NCBI GenBank assembly: GCA_963965975.1
Contig: OZ014412.1
Location: 10,211,849-10,275,848, forward strand
Length of the DNA: 64,000 nucleotides
DNA from: Xestospongia bergquistia
Taxonomy: Eukaryota > Porifera > Demospongiae > Haplosclerida > Petrosiidae
Direction of reading: 5' to 3'
Shown: positions 11,396 through 24,097 of the stretch, one piece after another
Layout: every line of letters begins with the position of its first letter
How positions within the stretch are numbered: position 1 is the first letter of the stretch
Notes under the pieces: generated by a model
Database searches by the model: none
What the model saw: only the letters and a program-made list of their open reading frames with translations
What the model was told of the DNA's origin: nothing
Made by a program: the position numbers and the translations under genes

Positions 11396-12604
11396 ATCAA
11401 AGAGCTTCATAAAATACTATTCATTATTGCTGTGAATCTTTTAAACATATCTTTGCACATTTCTTCACTTGACTCATACTATGTAATGGCAAGAGAAATT
11501 TAATTGTAAAATTTTGTTCCTTCTTACCTTTCAATATGATATAGTTCAATGTTTGATTATACAAATGCAGAAAGACATTATATGAACTAATTGTGATAAC
11601 TAGATTGTGTGATATTAATAATAATAATATTATCATAATCATATAACGAGGAACACTTCTACATCCTATAATCTAACAAATATATTAATGCACTTTTAAA
11701 GTTCTAATGTTCAATTCCATTCAATTACAATTGCATAGATTCTGAGATAAAAACACATTCTTCCTCCATCACTATAGTTTATATAGCTGTCAAATCATTT
11801 AGTACTGATTAGAAAAACATAGCTTTTACAAACTATGGCTAATTTTTAATTTATACTAATTTCAAGAATGTCAATGTTTTGCTGTACTAATAGGAATCAG
11901 GTTCACTAAATTAGACTGGACCGGCTGTGATATATGAGTGACCTTAGTTGGAAATTATCTCTGATTTATGTTACACAAAAATTAAATAACCAATTTAGAT
12001 AGCATGTTATATAGTATAACTTTTAATTTTTCACTTTTTATTTAAACATGAAACTTTAAATGTGACATAATAAATTATCATAATATAGCTTCGATTGGTT
12101 TGTTGTGGTAATTTACTCATAGCTGTATATAAGACTGGAGTCAATGGTATGGACTAAGCTGGATGGGAATGGATGTGAATAAGATAATATGCATAGAATC
12201 TAATCCATTATACCACATAATCAAATATACCACATAAATCTTGTTGCATAAGATAATCTAATAGGATTACCAAGCCAATAATTATAGGTATTCCAAAAAT
12301 TATATGTTAGTTTGCATCTCCATATTCTCACACATAATTTGCTGATGTGTATTATATTTTGATTTTAGCTAATAAATTACTGTCACTTACCACTAATGTA
12401 TACCATAATCATTAAACTTAATTATGCTTGTCATAAGCAATACATAAATGAGTGGTATGATTAAACAAGTTTCTAAGCTTGTCATCAACATATACAAGAG
12501 TCATGTCCAAGCTAGTCTTCTAACGTAAATAATAGAAAGTACTTATACTGACTCAAACATCAGCATTATTGTTGTGATATTAGGTTATTCTTTTATTCAA
12601 TCAT

Positions 12605-12900
12605 ACTTTCTCCTTTCTTCTTTAATTCAAAATTCCAATTCTATTCTCCATCACTCAATGAAGTCTTAATGAAGTAAAGCACAGAGCATGAGCACTGTGA
12701 GCTACCTCTTAGAATAGAGCATAGGTACATGTTTCCTCCAGTTAGGCTGGGTGTGTTGAATTTTATTGAACATATTCCATTGAAGGATAGAAAAGAGAAT
12801 TGGAATTGGAATTTTTGGAGAAAGCTGCAAAGTAGAATTGGATATTTTCAGAAAACATCAAAGCAGAATATGAAATTACGAAGTAGAATTGGATGTTAGG
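12605..12900. repeat. Inverted-repeat (MITE-like) element, copy 1
   Basis: The block aattccaattctattctcc near 12630 is mirrored by the reverse complement of ggatagaaaagagaattgga near 12785-12805. The right side continues with the same aaagtagaattgga words as the clearer copy at 14028-14245. Non-coding; probably a non-autonomous transposon or foldback element. Confidence 0.55.
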
Positions 12901-12989
12901 CTTCTGTAGTATTCACACAAAAAACCTCAACAATAGCTAAAGTCACCTGATATGTTCCTAGACTAATGAACCTAAAATAACATTACTCG

Positions 12990-13690
12990 CTATCCTTTGT
13001 ACATAACAATAACCAACACCTGCAGATAGCCTGCCTCAAAATTCCTCTCTCTTTTATACTAGTATGGCAATCGTATGATGGGAAGTGTTGGTATTCATAC
13101 AAGAAACCTCAACATTAACACCTGATATAATGAACCTAAAATAACATTACTCACTATCTTTTGTACATAACAATAATCAACAACCTGCAGATGTCTGCCT
13201 TAAAATTACTCTGCCTTTTATAAATATCAATGACAGTTTAGTATGCTTTACCAGAGTTACGAAAGTGGAAGTCTCTCTCGTATTTTACTAACCTCTTAAA
13301 AACTATAAACTATTAATAATATTTGCACTATTGAGTGTTACATATACATGTATGTATACATAATATTTGGCAGGTGCACATCATATATGTTTATTAAGGA
13401 CTCATTAGATAGATACAGATGTTATTTTCACTTTTATTATATCAACTTTACCATTGCTTTATTAATAACTAACTCATACACATATTGTGCCCTTGTCAAA
13501 AATAAAAGATTTAAAATAGTAAACAATCAATGAGTGAAGACATTGAGGTCCATCTCTCTTATTTTGTTTATCAATGCACTATACTGGTTACATGAAGATC
13601 ATTCATTTTATAGTGTGCTTTTGATGAACTAACTGACAAACCAATCCCACTTCATCATTGTACTTGTTCAATCAAGTTACTTCTAAGTAG
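12990..13690. repeat. Interspersed repeat, family R1/R2
   Basis: This holds the words acctcaacaatagctaaag, acataacaataaccaacacc, the microsatellite-like atgtatgtatac core, and the block gcccttgtcaaaaataaaag. The same words in the same order recur at about 14990-15640, 21330-21700, 22230-22980, 23040-23400, 23760-24560 and 25350-25430. No protein-coding content is visible. Confidence 0.7.
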
Positions 13691-14027
13691 GCCTAGTCCT
13701 GATTTCCTAACTTATATGTTACACAATAAATGTGGTATCATAAATTTTAGTTATACTTTATAACATATGAATTTAGCTGTGATTTTCTCGGTGAAATTTT
13801 GGCCAATTCACCACATTTCTCCACATAATATGCACTTTTACATTCAGTCATATCATCATCGTAACTTTATTCATAGAAATGCAATTGGCATTATGCTATT
13901 CACATGATGTAATTTCATTTATAATTATCGATACCAACATATATTTCACTATATACGATAGAAGAAAAAATTAAAGTTAAAAATAGAAAAAGACAGATAG
14001 CTCAAAGTTATGGAAGACGAAGGTGGC

Positions 14028-14245
14028 CATCCATTTCTACTTTGTAATTTCATATTCCACTTTGAAGTTTTCCAAAAATATTCTAATTCTACTTTGTAGT
14101 TTTCCCAATTCCAATTCTATTTTTTATCCTTCCAGTTAGGGTGGAGATATAGGATTTTAGTTGTTAAATATTCCATTGAAGGATAAAAAATAGAAATGGA
14201 AAATTTCAAAGTAGAATATGAAATTACAAAATAGAAATGGATGGC
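14028..14245. repeat. Inverted-repeat (MITE-like) element, copy 2
   Basis: The left side, beginning near 14033 with ccatccatttctactttg, and the right side, ending near 14243 with aaatagaaatggatgg, are reverse complements with mismatches over roughly 70-100 bp per arm, so the strand can fold into one long hairpin. No coding capacity. The copy near 12605-12900 shares its words. Confidence 0.7.
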
Positions 14246-14989
14246 TGCCTTTGGCTTCTGTACAAAGAAGTCTCAGTGACTCTAGTGCCAGACCAAAAGG
14301 TTGAAACTATAACATTCAAGAATAGCTATAGCATTAAAAAATCAAGAACTAATCTATTCTCTTTGAAACACAATCAAGTCTATTCAATTAAATCACTTTA
14401 ATGCCTTTAGCATTTTAAATACCCTAATTTTCATGTGTTCTTATGGTCATAATTTGCTGATGGCTATACAACTAACTTAAATATCTGTTTGATTTAACTT
14501 GCATTGGTCAATTCAGGACTGGGTAAACCAAAAGCATTATGTTAACAATAGAAAATGTATAGCCTAAGATAGTTTTACTGCTTTCTGGTATAGTTTGAAA
14601 CCAAACCAAAAGGTCAAAACCATGCAGTTCAAGAATAATATCATAGTAATATTTCTATGTATTGAAACACATAGGCATAAAAAAGAAGTTAATATTAGCA
14701 AAGTCCTAGAATAAATTAACCATCAGCACTATTATTACAATCTTAGGCTATTTCTTATTCAATCATGCTTTATTAAATTTAAAATTCTTCATTAGTAAGT
14801 GATTCCAAAGTTAATAGTATTATGTATCAGCATATGAGGACATATAAATGTGACACATTGAAACCTTCAAAGGTATAAGTTAGTGCAAACATATTTCAAG
14901 CATCCCTAGATTATTTTTAGTTCACATTTCATGTTAGTCTATAACAAGGAAAACATATAAAGCATTTTTAGTTACTGGTATGGTGATCA

Positions 14990-15640
14990 TGTGATGGGAA
15001 GACCCTCTGTTGGTATTCAGATAAGAAATCTCAACAATAGCAAAAGTTATCTGATATATTCAAGAGAGCCTGCCTTAAAATTCCTCTTTTTGTTATACTA
15101 GTATGGTAATTATATGATGGGAAGTGCTCTCTGTTGGTATTCATACAAGAAACCTCAACAATAGCTAAAGTCACCTGATATGTTCCTACACTAATGAACC
15201 TAAAATAACATTACTCATATACATAAAAATAACCAACACCTGCAGATAGCCTGCCTTAAAATTCCTCTCTCTTTTATAGTAGTATGGTAATCATATGATG
15301 GGAAGTGCTCTCTGTTGGTATTCATACAAGAAACCTCAACAATAGCTAAAGTCACCTGATATAATGAACCTAAAATAACATTACTCACTATCCTTTGTAC
15401 ATAACAATAACCAACACCTGCAGATGTCTGCCTTAAAATTACTCTGCCTTTTATAAATATCAATGACAGTTTAGTATGCTTTACCAGAGTTACGAAAGTG
15501 GAAGTCTCTCTCATATTTTACTAACCTCTTAAGAACTATAAAGTATTAATAACATCTACACTATAAGTGCAACATATACATATACATGTATGTATACATA
15601 ATATTTGGCAGGTGCACATCATATATGTTATTTAAGAACT
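14990..15640. repeat. R1 repeat in local tandem copies (about 180-bp step)
   Basis: The block ggaagtgctctctgttggta plus the following acctcaacaatagctaaag occurs at about 15120 and 15300, with a shorter version at 15000. The rest of the R1 unit, to the ggcaggtgcacatcatatatg end, follows the last one. Confidence 0.7.
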
Positions 15641-15959
15641 CCTTAAGTAGATATGGATGTTTCTGTTTCACCTATATTATATCAACTTTTATTCATAGAA
15701 ATGCAATTGGCAATATGTGCTGAGGTTATATTTGTCAAATTTTGACCAATTCACCAAATGTATACATATTTTTATGGCTATACTTTACTTTAAATTATAC
15801 AGATAACTTAGTTGCTTGTGAACTTGAACTACACGTACATTTGGAGTAATTTATTATTGAAAATTCAATGAGGATATAGATGAAGTAAAAGTTGCATGTC
15901 AACTATTTTAGCTTAAAATTCTCTACATAGACATCGCTGTTTATTGTCCTAAGATAATG

Positions 15960-16990
15960 GAACTATTACATTAGTAAACAAAACAACGGTAATGCTTAGA
16001 ACTGTTTTCTAGACCTTATTCCCAATGTTGTAGTACTCACAGCATGAGTAATTACAATTCAGTGTTTGCCAAGTGTGCTGTGGTCAGTATTATATAGCTG
16101 GGCTAATTTAATTTGTTACTTACTATGATCTTATTTAAGAAAGAAATAAAACATGTAAAAGTTACTCCCATTCAATTGCAACAAGTTACGTCTACAGTCT
16201 TAATCAATATGCTAATTGGAGGACAACAGTTCAGAAATGATGATCTTAACTTCAACCAACCACATATAAAAATTAAGAACCTAGTCATGCATTTACAGGA
16301 TGGCTCAGATCAACAATATAAGATTATACAATGCTAACATATGTCCCTCTCTCCCTCTGAATAAAAATGTTAACGTTAAATATATACTTTATCTAACATT
16401 GAATTCATGCTGACATAATATAATATATCTTATATATACACAGCATGCATTGGTAGGTAAAACAGAACAAAGTGTGTTGCTAATTATTGTCTTAAGATAA
16501 TGGATTCTTTACAATAAGTAACTAAGATTAGTAAACAAAAACAATGATAATGCTTAGAACTGTTTTCTAGAGCTTATACCCAATGTTGAATAATTATAAC
16601 TAAGTGTTTGTTAAGTGTGCTGTGATCAGTATCATAAATGGGCTAATTTTATTTGTTACTTATAATAGTCATATGTAAGAAAGAAAAATAAGTAAATGTT
16701 TAACTCCCAATCAATCGCAACAGCTACACCTTTACTATGTAAAGCATTAATCAATATGCTAATATTGAGGACAGGAAGCTTCAGAAATCATCATCTTAAC
16801 TTCAATCAACCACATATAAGAATTAAGAATCTAGTCATGCATTTACAAGATGGCCCAAGTAAACAATACAAGGTCATGCAATGCTAACATATGTTGGTTC
16901 CTCCCTCTGAATAAAAATGCTATTTACATAAATTATCTAACCTTGAATTCATGCTGACATAATATAATATATCTTATATGCTATATTGGT
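15960..16990 (+). repeat. Two tandem diverged copies of a 0.5-kb unit with a conserved short frame
   Basis: The sequence 15960-16470 is repeated at about 16490-16990. Each copy has a + strand frame ending at a TGC TAA at the same site (stops near 16337 and 16887), and both end in a block like IKNLVMHLQDG followed by QYK and QC. A third copy of the last part is at 26490-26605. No known family is recognised; it may be a relic exon or a shared non-coding repeat. Confidence 0.6.
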
Positions 16991-17750
16991 AGGTAAAATA
17001 GAACAAAGTGCATAGGAATAGTAAAAGACAAGTGGTGTATAACATAAACTACACCCATCATAACTAACCTGTAAAAGTCAAGATTTTGCTGTTCTAACTG
17101 ACTCTTATCTTCTTAAACATATAACTATGTAGTTCTATTAAATATTGATTTATAGATAAAAATATAGTATCCACTTTACTACTATCTTACATCATATACA
17201 CAAATGTAAATTGTAACACACCTACATTTGGTTGGGTGTGTCTATTCTTTCTCCTTAATTTGATTTACAGCATTTATTAGTGATGCATCTAGTTAGGAAT
17301 GTCTGAACTTCATGACAAATTGTAAATAAATTTTGGTTTCTTGTTCATTTCTGTATGAATTATGTACATACACATCTTAAGAGCACATCAAGTACCTTGA
17401 TGACTACGTATGCATATACTTTAAGTAGAATTTATACTTTTCACTTATTAACAATAGTGAGGCTTTATTGATAAAAACTAATATCATACTAACAGGTGCA
17501 GGAAAGCATGTGAGGTTGATAAACTTATCAATGCTACTATATTGTGGATTATTGCTGAGCTAAGTAATGCATCCTAAAATTTGACTGTCTGTAATACTTT
17601 ACAAATTAATAATGCTCATCATACCTAAATTAATATGATAAAAGCATAAAGAAATACTAGCAGAATATTATTATACCATTAACACTAACTACATTTATAT
17701 AATTATTACTAATACAGCAAAAAAAAGATGTATAGGAAAGATACATAGTG

Positions 17751-17756
17751 TTTATT
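17751..17756 (-). terminator. Candidate polyadenylation signal downstream of copy A
   Basis: An AATAAA hexamer on the minus strand about 140 bp beyond the copy A stop codon. It is matched by the equivalent hexamer at 27436-27441 below copy B. Confidence 0.35.
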
Positions 17757-17790
17757 AAAGATTTTATATAAACTCATTAATGTGTATATG

Positions 17791-17830
<40 letters not shown>
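17791..17830. repeat. AT dinucleotide microsatellite
   Basis: About 20 tandem ta units in the 3' flank of copy A. The same place in the copy B flank (about 27470) is far shorter, so this expanded after the duplication. Confidence 0.9.
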
Positions 17831-17833
<3 letters not shown>

Positions 17834-17896
17834 AGCAGCAAAGGTTTGTATGCTAACATTACTTAATAGCAATTATTAAAAACTAAATAATTATGT

Positions 17897-20806
17897 CTAG
17901 ACTGGTTCAACTTTCTCAAGAATTTCTTGTTGGCTTTTCTTCATTTCTTGTTGGTTTTTCACTAACTTCGTAAAAAGATCATATTATTTCCTCTCTAACT
18001 TAACAAAATCCTCTTCATATTTTGTAGACACCTTTCCTCCAAGTGCTCTAGCTTTTGGAAGCGGAAGGAACTTGTAATCTTTCTTCTCAAACTAAAATAA
18101 ACAAAGTTATTGTAAATATATTAATTATTCAACTCTAAAATTCAAAGAAACCAAACAATATGATATAATTAATAAAGTGACATCACAGCATATGATCCAA
18201 ATCAGACTATTTCTCAATGTTCAACTCAGAAATATTTGGCAAATCTCAATGAGCAACTGTATTACATGCATATTATTTGTTGGATAGCCTTTGGTTGGTT
18301 TAGATTCCTGGCATTTTATCCAGAGAAAAAAAACTAAAATGATTATCCCAATTATACATACTAATTTAATATAACAAGTATACTCACACAATCATAGACA
18401 TATTTTTCAACAGCATTATGATCTTTTGGTTCCTTCGACATGACATGAAAAATAAAATACATGTAATTATACATGTTGTGATCATCATGATAGTGATCTT
18501 CAAAACTCTAAGATAAAGAGAAAATATTTTATTAAATATAGTAATTATAAGAGCTGGCAATTAGTTGTTTATAGTTATTATATCAGAACAGTATCCACAG
18601 GCCAAAAGAGGGTAAATAAACTTATGAGTGACAATTTTGACAGTTTCCATAAAGTTGTAGTTATCAGTCTTACCTTGCCTCTTCGTTCAAAGTGATCACT
18701 TTCAATACCACAAACAAAACAAAAATCTTTCTTGTCCTTTTCAGCTTTATCCTACAGTAACATTGAACACATTTTAAGCTACTGTAGTATACAGTCTTAC
18801 ACTTTCAGTTCTGAGCTGATTAAACCTAACTATCAAGATAGCTGAAATAACTCCCATACCAATAACAGATACTATCACATAAAATGACAAGTCAATAGAT
18901 AAACGTCCCAAGTAAGTTTGAAAAGATGGTTGCATTTGGCCAGCATGATTTACTGGAATCTATATCAATCAGTTTGTGAAAATACATATCTTAATGTTAA
19001 ACACACATTTTTAAAGCCACCTAATAAACCTTCTCTCATTACAGTAATATAACACTCGAAAAGTGTATGACAGAACAAATTGCTACCAGGTTCAGGATTA
19101 AAGAAGTTAGAAATGAAAGCAAATGAGATGGTAGCATAAATCAGTATAATACTCAGAATAAGAAGTCCAACCCAGGATAACTGTATAACTGTAATGTAAT
19201 AGTAATGACATTGGTAATTGTATTGTAATAGTATAAGATATTTATTTACTTACTTCTGCCTCAAATTGCCTTTACGATGTGTTCAAGAACATTAACTTTA
19301 ATAAAAATGTAAGGCAAACAAAAACAATAGAAGTATCCAGATAGTAACAGGCCCAAAATGGAACAAGCAAGAAAGAACAAACGATAAAGTGTATATAGTC
19401 CAAAAAAATAGATCTGAAAACCCTTTTTTCCAATTGGTTTTTCATTCTTTTCTTTCAAATATTCAAATTTATCACGAAGCCTTTTAATCTTGCTAAGCCA
19501 CCCTTTTATTTCATTCCTGTAAGAGAAATTTAATAAAAAGAAAGTATACATTATTGTTCAGACTAACTGTAATGATAATACACATGTCAGAAGGTATACT
19601 TTTACTTTTAAAACAATACACCTACCTTTTATTGAGAACGAATGGAATTTTGTAATAGAAGTTTTGGCGCATTGTGTAAAAGTACTCAAACACCATCAAT
19701 TGACTTAATACAACATGAAATATTGCAAGTTGACGATATACAATTTCGTATGATAGAATTGGATATGGAAATAAGACAATGAAGAGCGAAGAGTTGGTAC
19801 TGCCAATTGTAATGGAACTAGAAAGAACAATTTGAAATGTAACGTTATCATTACATACTTCAGATTACAGTTATGTATTGTAATTAATAATAAATACATT
19901 TGTAACATACTTATCAGAAATTCTAAAGATACTAAGTACAAGTATGTTCAGCAAAATTGTCATAAAGCACAAAGAATAATGCAGTGGAGTCCTAAAAGTT
20001 CAATAAATGAAGGATAAACAGTCTAATAAAGTAAACCTTACGCCATAATCTCTATTAGTTCCCTGAACTTGAGATCATTCTACATAATTGAAATTGAATC
20101 AACACATACAAGTATAAGTATAGATAACACATAAATGTTGTAATTGTATTTTAGTAATGCAAAGTTGTTGACAAGTGCATATTGACCTCAGGACAATAAA
20201 ATCACTAACCTTATATTTCAAGTTTTTATGAACAGATTCAGCCCATACCAAGAGGTCCTTTGCTTTGTCTTCTAGAGAGTCACGATTAATATTCAATTGC
20301 AACTCATTTTTCTCATTTTCAGTCAATTTTCCCTAAAATACATATGCATTCATTGTAAATACCATAAAAAGCAAACAAGCATAAAAAGATACCAACAAAA
20401 TAATGCAATACATATAGATAATTATTTCATAAAGATGGTTAGAAAATTATAAGTTGAACCCTCAGAAATGGGAAGAGGGAATGAAATGGAGTAATATGTT
20501 AACATATATGGCATGTAAACAGCTATAACATCACAACTACAAGGGAGAGCTGTAACTAATCCATTTATTTACACTATGGTCCCTTTTGATATACCATATC
20601 ATTATTATCCTTTGTAATGTGTCTTAGTGTTAAATGTAAGGGCTAAATGTGTATTTATGAACTTACTGAGTCAAAACGGAAATAAACGCTAGTCAATATA
20701 GTATCATCACCTACACTATCATCATTTGAGTTAGTATAGTTCACTTAAATATGACAGGTCTTGTCTTCTACATATTGCCACACCTGGTCATTGGCATCAT
20801 GAGGAG
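17897..20806 (-). pseudogene. Copy A: 3' fragment of an IP3-receptor-like channel gene, nonfunctional
   Basis: The exons match the 3' end of copy B one for one: last exon 17897-18091, Cys-Cys/His-His exons about 18388-18508 and 18674-18753, the last transmembrane exon about 18805-18962, the pore exon about 19015-19185, the S4-S5 region about 19258-19518, S2-S3 about 19626-19818, S1 about 19914-19993, and linker exons about 20212-20333 and 20667-20806. Introns are near-identical to those of copy B. Two nonsense codons break it: TGA at 19261-19263, where B has CGA in KAIRGR, and TAA at 20745-20747, where B and C have GAA in TCHIEVNYT. All upstream exons are absent. It is therefore a truncated duplicate with no intact product, although transcripts cannot be excluded. 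Confidence 0.88.
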
Positions 20807-20984
20807 CTATTAAAGAGTTCAAGACAATGCTAAGTTCATAGATCATACAGGCATATGGCTTTAGATAGTTAACATTGCTTATTATGATGAGTTACCAAAA
20901 AATGTTTAATCTGGTATGTGAGTTATTAACATGGTTATCATATGTACAGTTAGTATTGTATGATAAATATAATACCATTTACTT

Positions 20985-21327
20985 ATGGTAATACACATGT
21001 TAGAAGGTATACTTTTACTTCTAAAACAATACACCTACCTTTTATTGAGAACGAATGGAATTTTGTAATAGAAGTTTTGGCGCATTGTGTAAAAGTACTC
21101 AAACACCATCAATTGACTTAATACAACATGAAATATTGCCAGTTGACGATATACAATTTCGTATGATAGAATTGGATATGGAAATATGACAATGAAGAGC
21201 GAAGAGTTGGTACTGCCAATTGTAATGGAACTAGAAAGAACAATTTGAAATGTAATGTTATCATTACATACTTCAGATTACAGTTATATATTGTAATTAA
21301 TAATAAATACATTTGTAACATACTTAT
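20985..21327 (-). pseudogene. Extra isolated copy of the S2-S3 channel exon
   Basis: This fragment repeats 19572-19917 (copy A) and 29224-29566 (copy B), including the exon that encodes FHVVLSQLMVFEYF, but has no flanking channel exons. The left junction falls inside a copy-B-like intron and the right junction runs straight into an interspersed repeat, so it is a rearrangement product. Confidence 0.85.
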
Positions 21328-24054
21328 CATATGTGTTTATTAAGGAATCCTTAGACAAAATTAATAATGTTATTTTTATCTTTGTTATGTCAACTCTAGA
21401 GTTATTTATTCATAAGCAAATCCATTATATTTTGTGTCCTTGCCAAAAATAAAAGATATAAGATAGTGAACAATCAATGATTATAGACATCAGTGTCCAT
21501 CTCTCTCATTTAGTAATAAATATACTACATTGATTACATGAAGGTCATTTGTTTTATAGTGTACTATTGATGAACCAATCAACCAACATACCAAGCAACC
21601 ACATTTCATCATTGTACTTGCTCAAGTAAGTTACTTTTGAGTATGGAACAGGAAAACCATATCATAGTACTGTCAATAGATTTTAGCTAGATGCTTTTAT
21701 ATTAGATATAATATGAATGTTAATGAGTGTGAATAAGATAATATAAATAGTATATAATCCAATATACCACATAAATCATGGTGTTCAGGACAATCTAACA
21801 TAGAATATTAATATGCTTTCAGAACTTGACCATGTTTACTGCTTTACATGCCAAGCCAGCTAAATGGTCCAAAGATCATGTTGTATATTAGTTTGTATGT
21901 CCACATTCCCACACTGATTTGTACAATGATTAAAGCAAATAAATTGCAGTCACTTACTAACAATTTATACCACAATCAATGAACTTATTATATGTTTGTC
22001 ATAAACAATACATACAATGATTAGTAAGAGTCTCTTTTATTCTTTATTTTAAAATTATTACATTAGTGAGTGAATCTAAGGTCAACTGTATTAAGTAATG
22101 GTATATGTGGACATATAAATCATTATTTATTGAGTCCTTTAAAAGCCAAAGTTAGCGCAAGAAGATTTCATGCATCCCTACATTCTTTTTTAGCTAACAT
22201 TTCATGTTAGTGTATAACAAACAAAAAGGCTTTCTAGTTACTGGTATGGTACTCATGTGATGGGAAGTGCCCTCTGTCAGTATTACTACAAACAACCTCA
22301 ACAATAGCTAAAGCCACCTGATATATTCCAGCACTAATAACCTACAATAACAATTACTCAGTATCCTTTGTATGTATCAATAACCAACACATCCAGATAG
22401 TCTGCCATAAATTCCTCTGTCCTTGTACATAAAAAATAACAGTTTAGCCTACCTTACTGTAATTACTAAGGTGGAATTTTCTCTCATAACCTCTTAAGAA
22501 CTATGAACTATTAAAATTTGAATTGTTAAGTGCTACATGTACATGTACATATACATGTATGTGTACATATATATTGCATAATATTTGACAGGTGCACATC
22601 ACATATGTTTATTAAGGAATCCTTAGACAAATATAGATGTTATTTTCACCTTTGTTATGTTAACTCTAGAGTAATTTATTCTTAAGCTAATCCATACCTT
22701 TTCGTGTTCTTGCCAAAATAAAAGATATAAGATGGTGAAAAATCAATGATTATAGACTTCAGTGTCCATCTCTCTCATTTAGTAATAAATGTACTACATT
22801 GATTACATGAAGGTCATTTGTTTTATAGTGTACTATTGATGAACCAATCAACTAACATACCAAGCAACCACATTTCATCATTGTACTTGCTCAAGTAAGT
22901 TACTTTTGAGTATGGAGCAGGAAAACCATATCATAGTACTGTCAATAGATTTTAGCTAAATGCTTTTATATTAGAGATATAACAACAATATAACCAACAC
23001 ATCCAGACAGTTTGCCTTAAAATTTCTAAAAACAAATAGGCTTTCTAGTTACTGGTATGGTAATCATGTGATGAGAAGTGCCCTCTGTTAGTATTCCTAC
23101 AAACAAACTCAACAATAGCTAAAGTCACCTGATATATTCCAGCACTAATAACCTACAATAACAATTACTCAGTATCCTTTGTACATAACAATAACCCACA
23201 CATCCAGACAGTCTGCCTTAAAATTCCTCCATCCTTTATACATAATGGAAACAGTTTAGTCTGCCTTATTGGAATTACTAAGGTAGAAGTCTCTCTTATA
23301 ATTCATTAACCTCTTAAGAACTACAAACTATTAATAGCATTTGCATTTGTATACAAAATATTTTGCAGACCTATAATCATTGAGTTTAATTACATGTTTG
23401 TCAAAAACACTATTTACAACGATTGGTATGAGTTTGTAAGCTTGTCATCGACTTATACAAGAGCCATATCCAAGTCTTCCAATATCAATAATAGAAATGT
23501 CCTAGAATTAATGTAACCATCAGCATTACAATCTTAGGCTATTCTCTTATTTAATCATACTTTCACTTTTCTTATTTAATCCATTAGTGAGTGATTCCAA
23601 TGTTAATTGTATTTAATAATGGCATATGAGGACATATAAATTGTGATGAATTGAAACTTTCAAACGTATAAGTTAGCTTAAACATAGTTCAAGTGTCCCT
23701 AGATTATTTTTAGTTAACATTTGATGTTAGTGAATAACAAGGAAAACATATAAAGGTTTTTAGTTACTGGTAGGGTAATCATGTGATGGGACATACCCTC
23801 TGTTAGTATTCCCACAAGAACCTCAACAATAGCTAAAGTCACCTGATATGTTTTTGGACTAATGGGCCTAAAAATAATATTACTCAGTATCCTTTGTACA
23901 TAACAATAACTAGTACATCTAGTTTAGTATGCTTTAATGGAATTACTATAGTGGAAACTTGTCTTATAATTTACTAACCTCGTTAGAACTACAAACTATT
24001 AATAACATTTGCACTATTAAGTATTACATATACATATACATGTATATGTACGTT

Positions 24055-24097
<43 letters not shown>

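Larger units (their letters stand above)
10999..17896. other. Gene-poor intergenic region built from repeats
   Basis: Apart from the entries listed separately, no exon chain could be assembled on either strand in this 6.9-kb stretch. It consists of AT-rich unique-looking DNA and dispersed repeats that recur between 21 and 26 kb. Small open frames in it (11424-11642, 13348-13533, 15215-15514) follow repeat borders and show no family resemblance. Confidence 0.6.
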
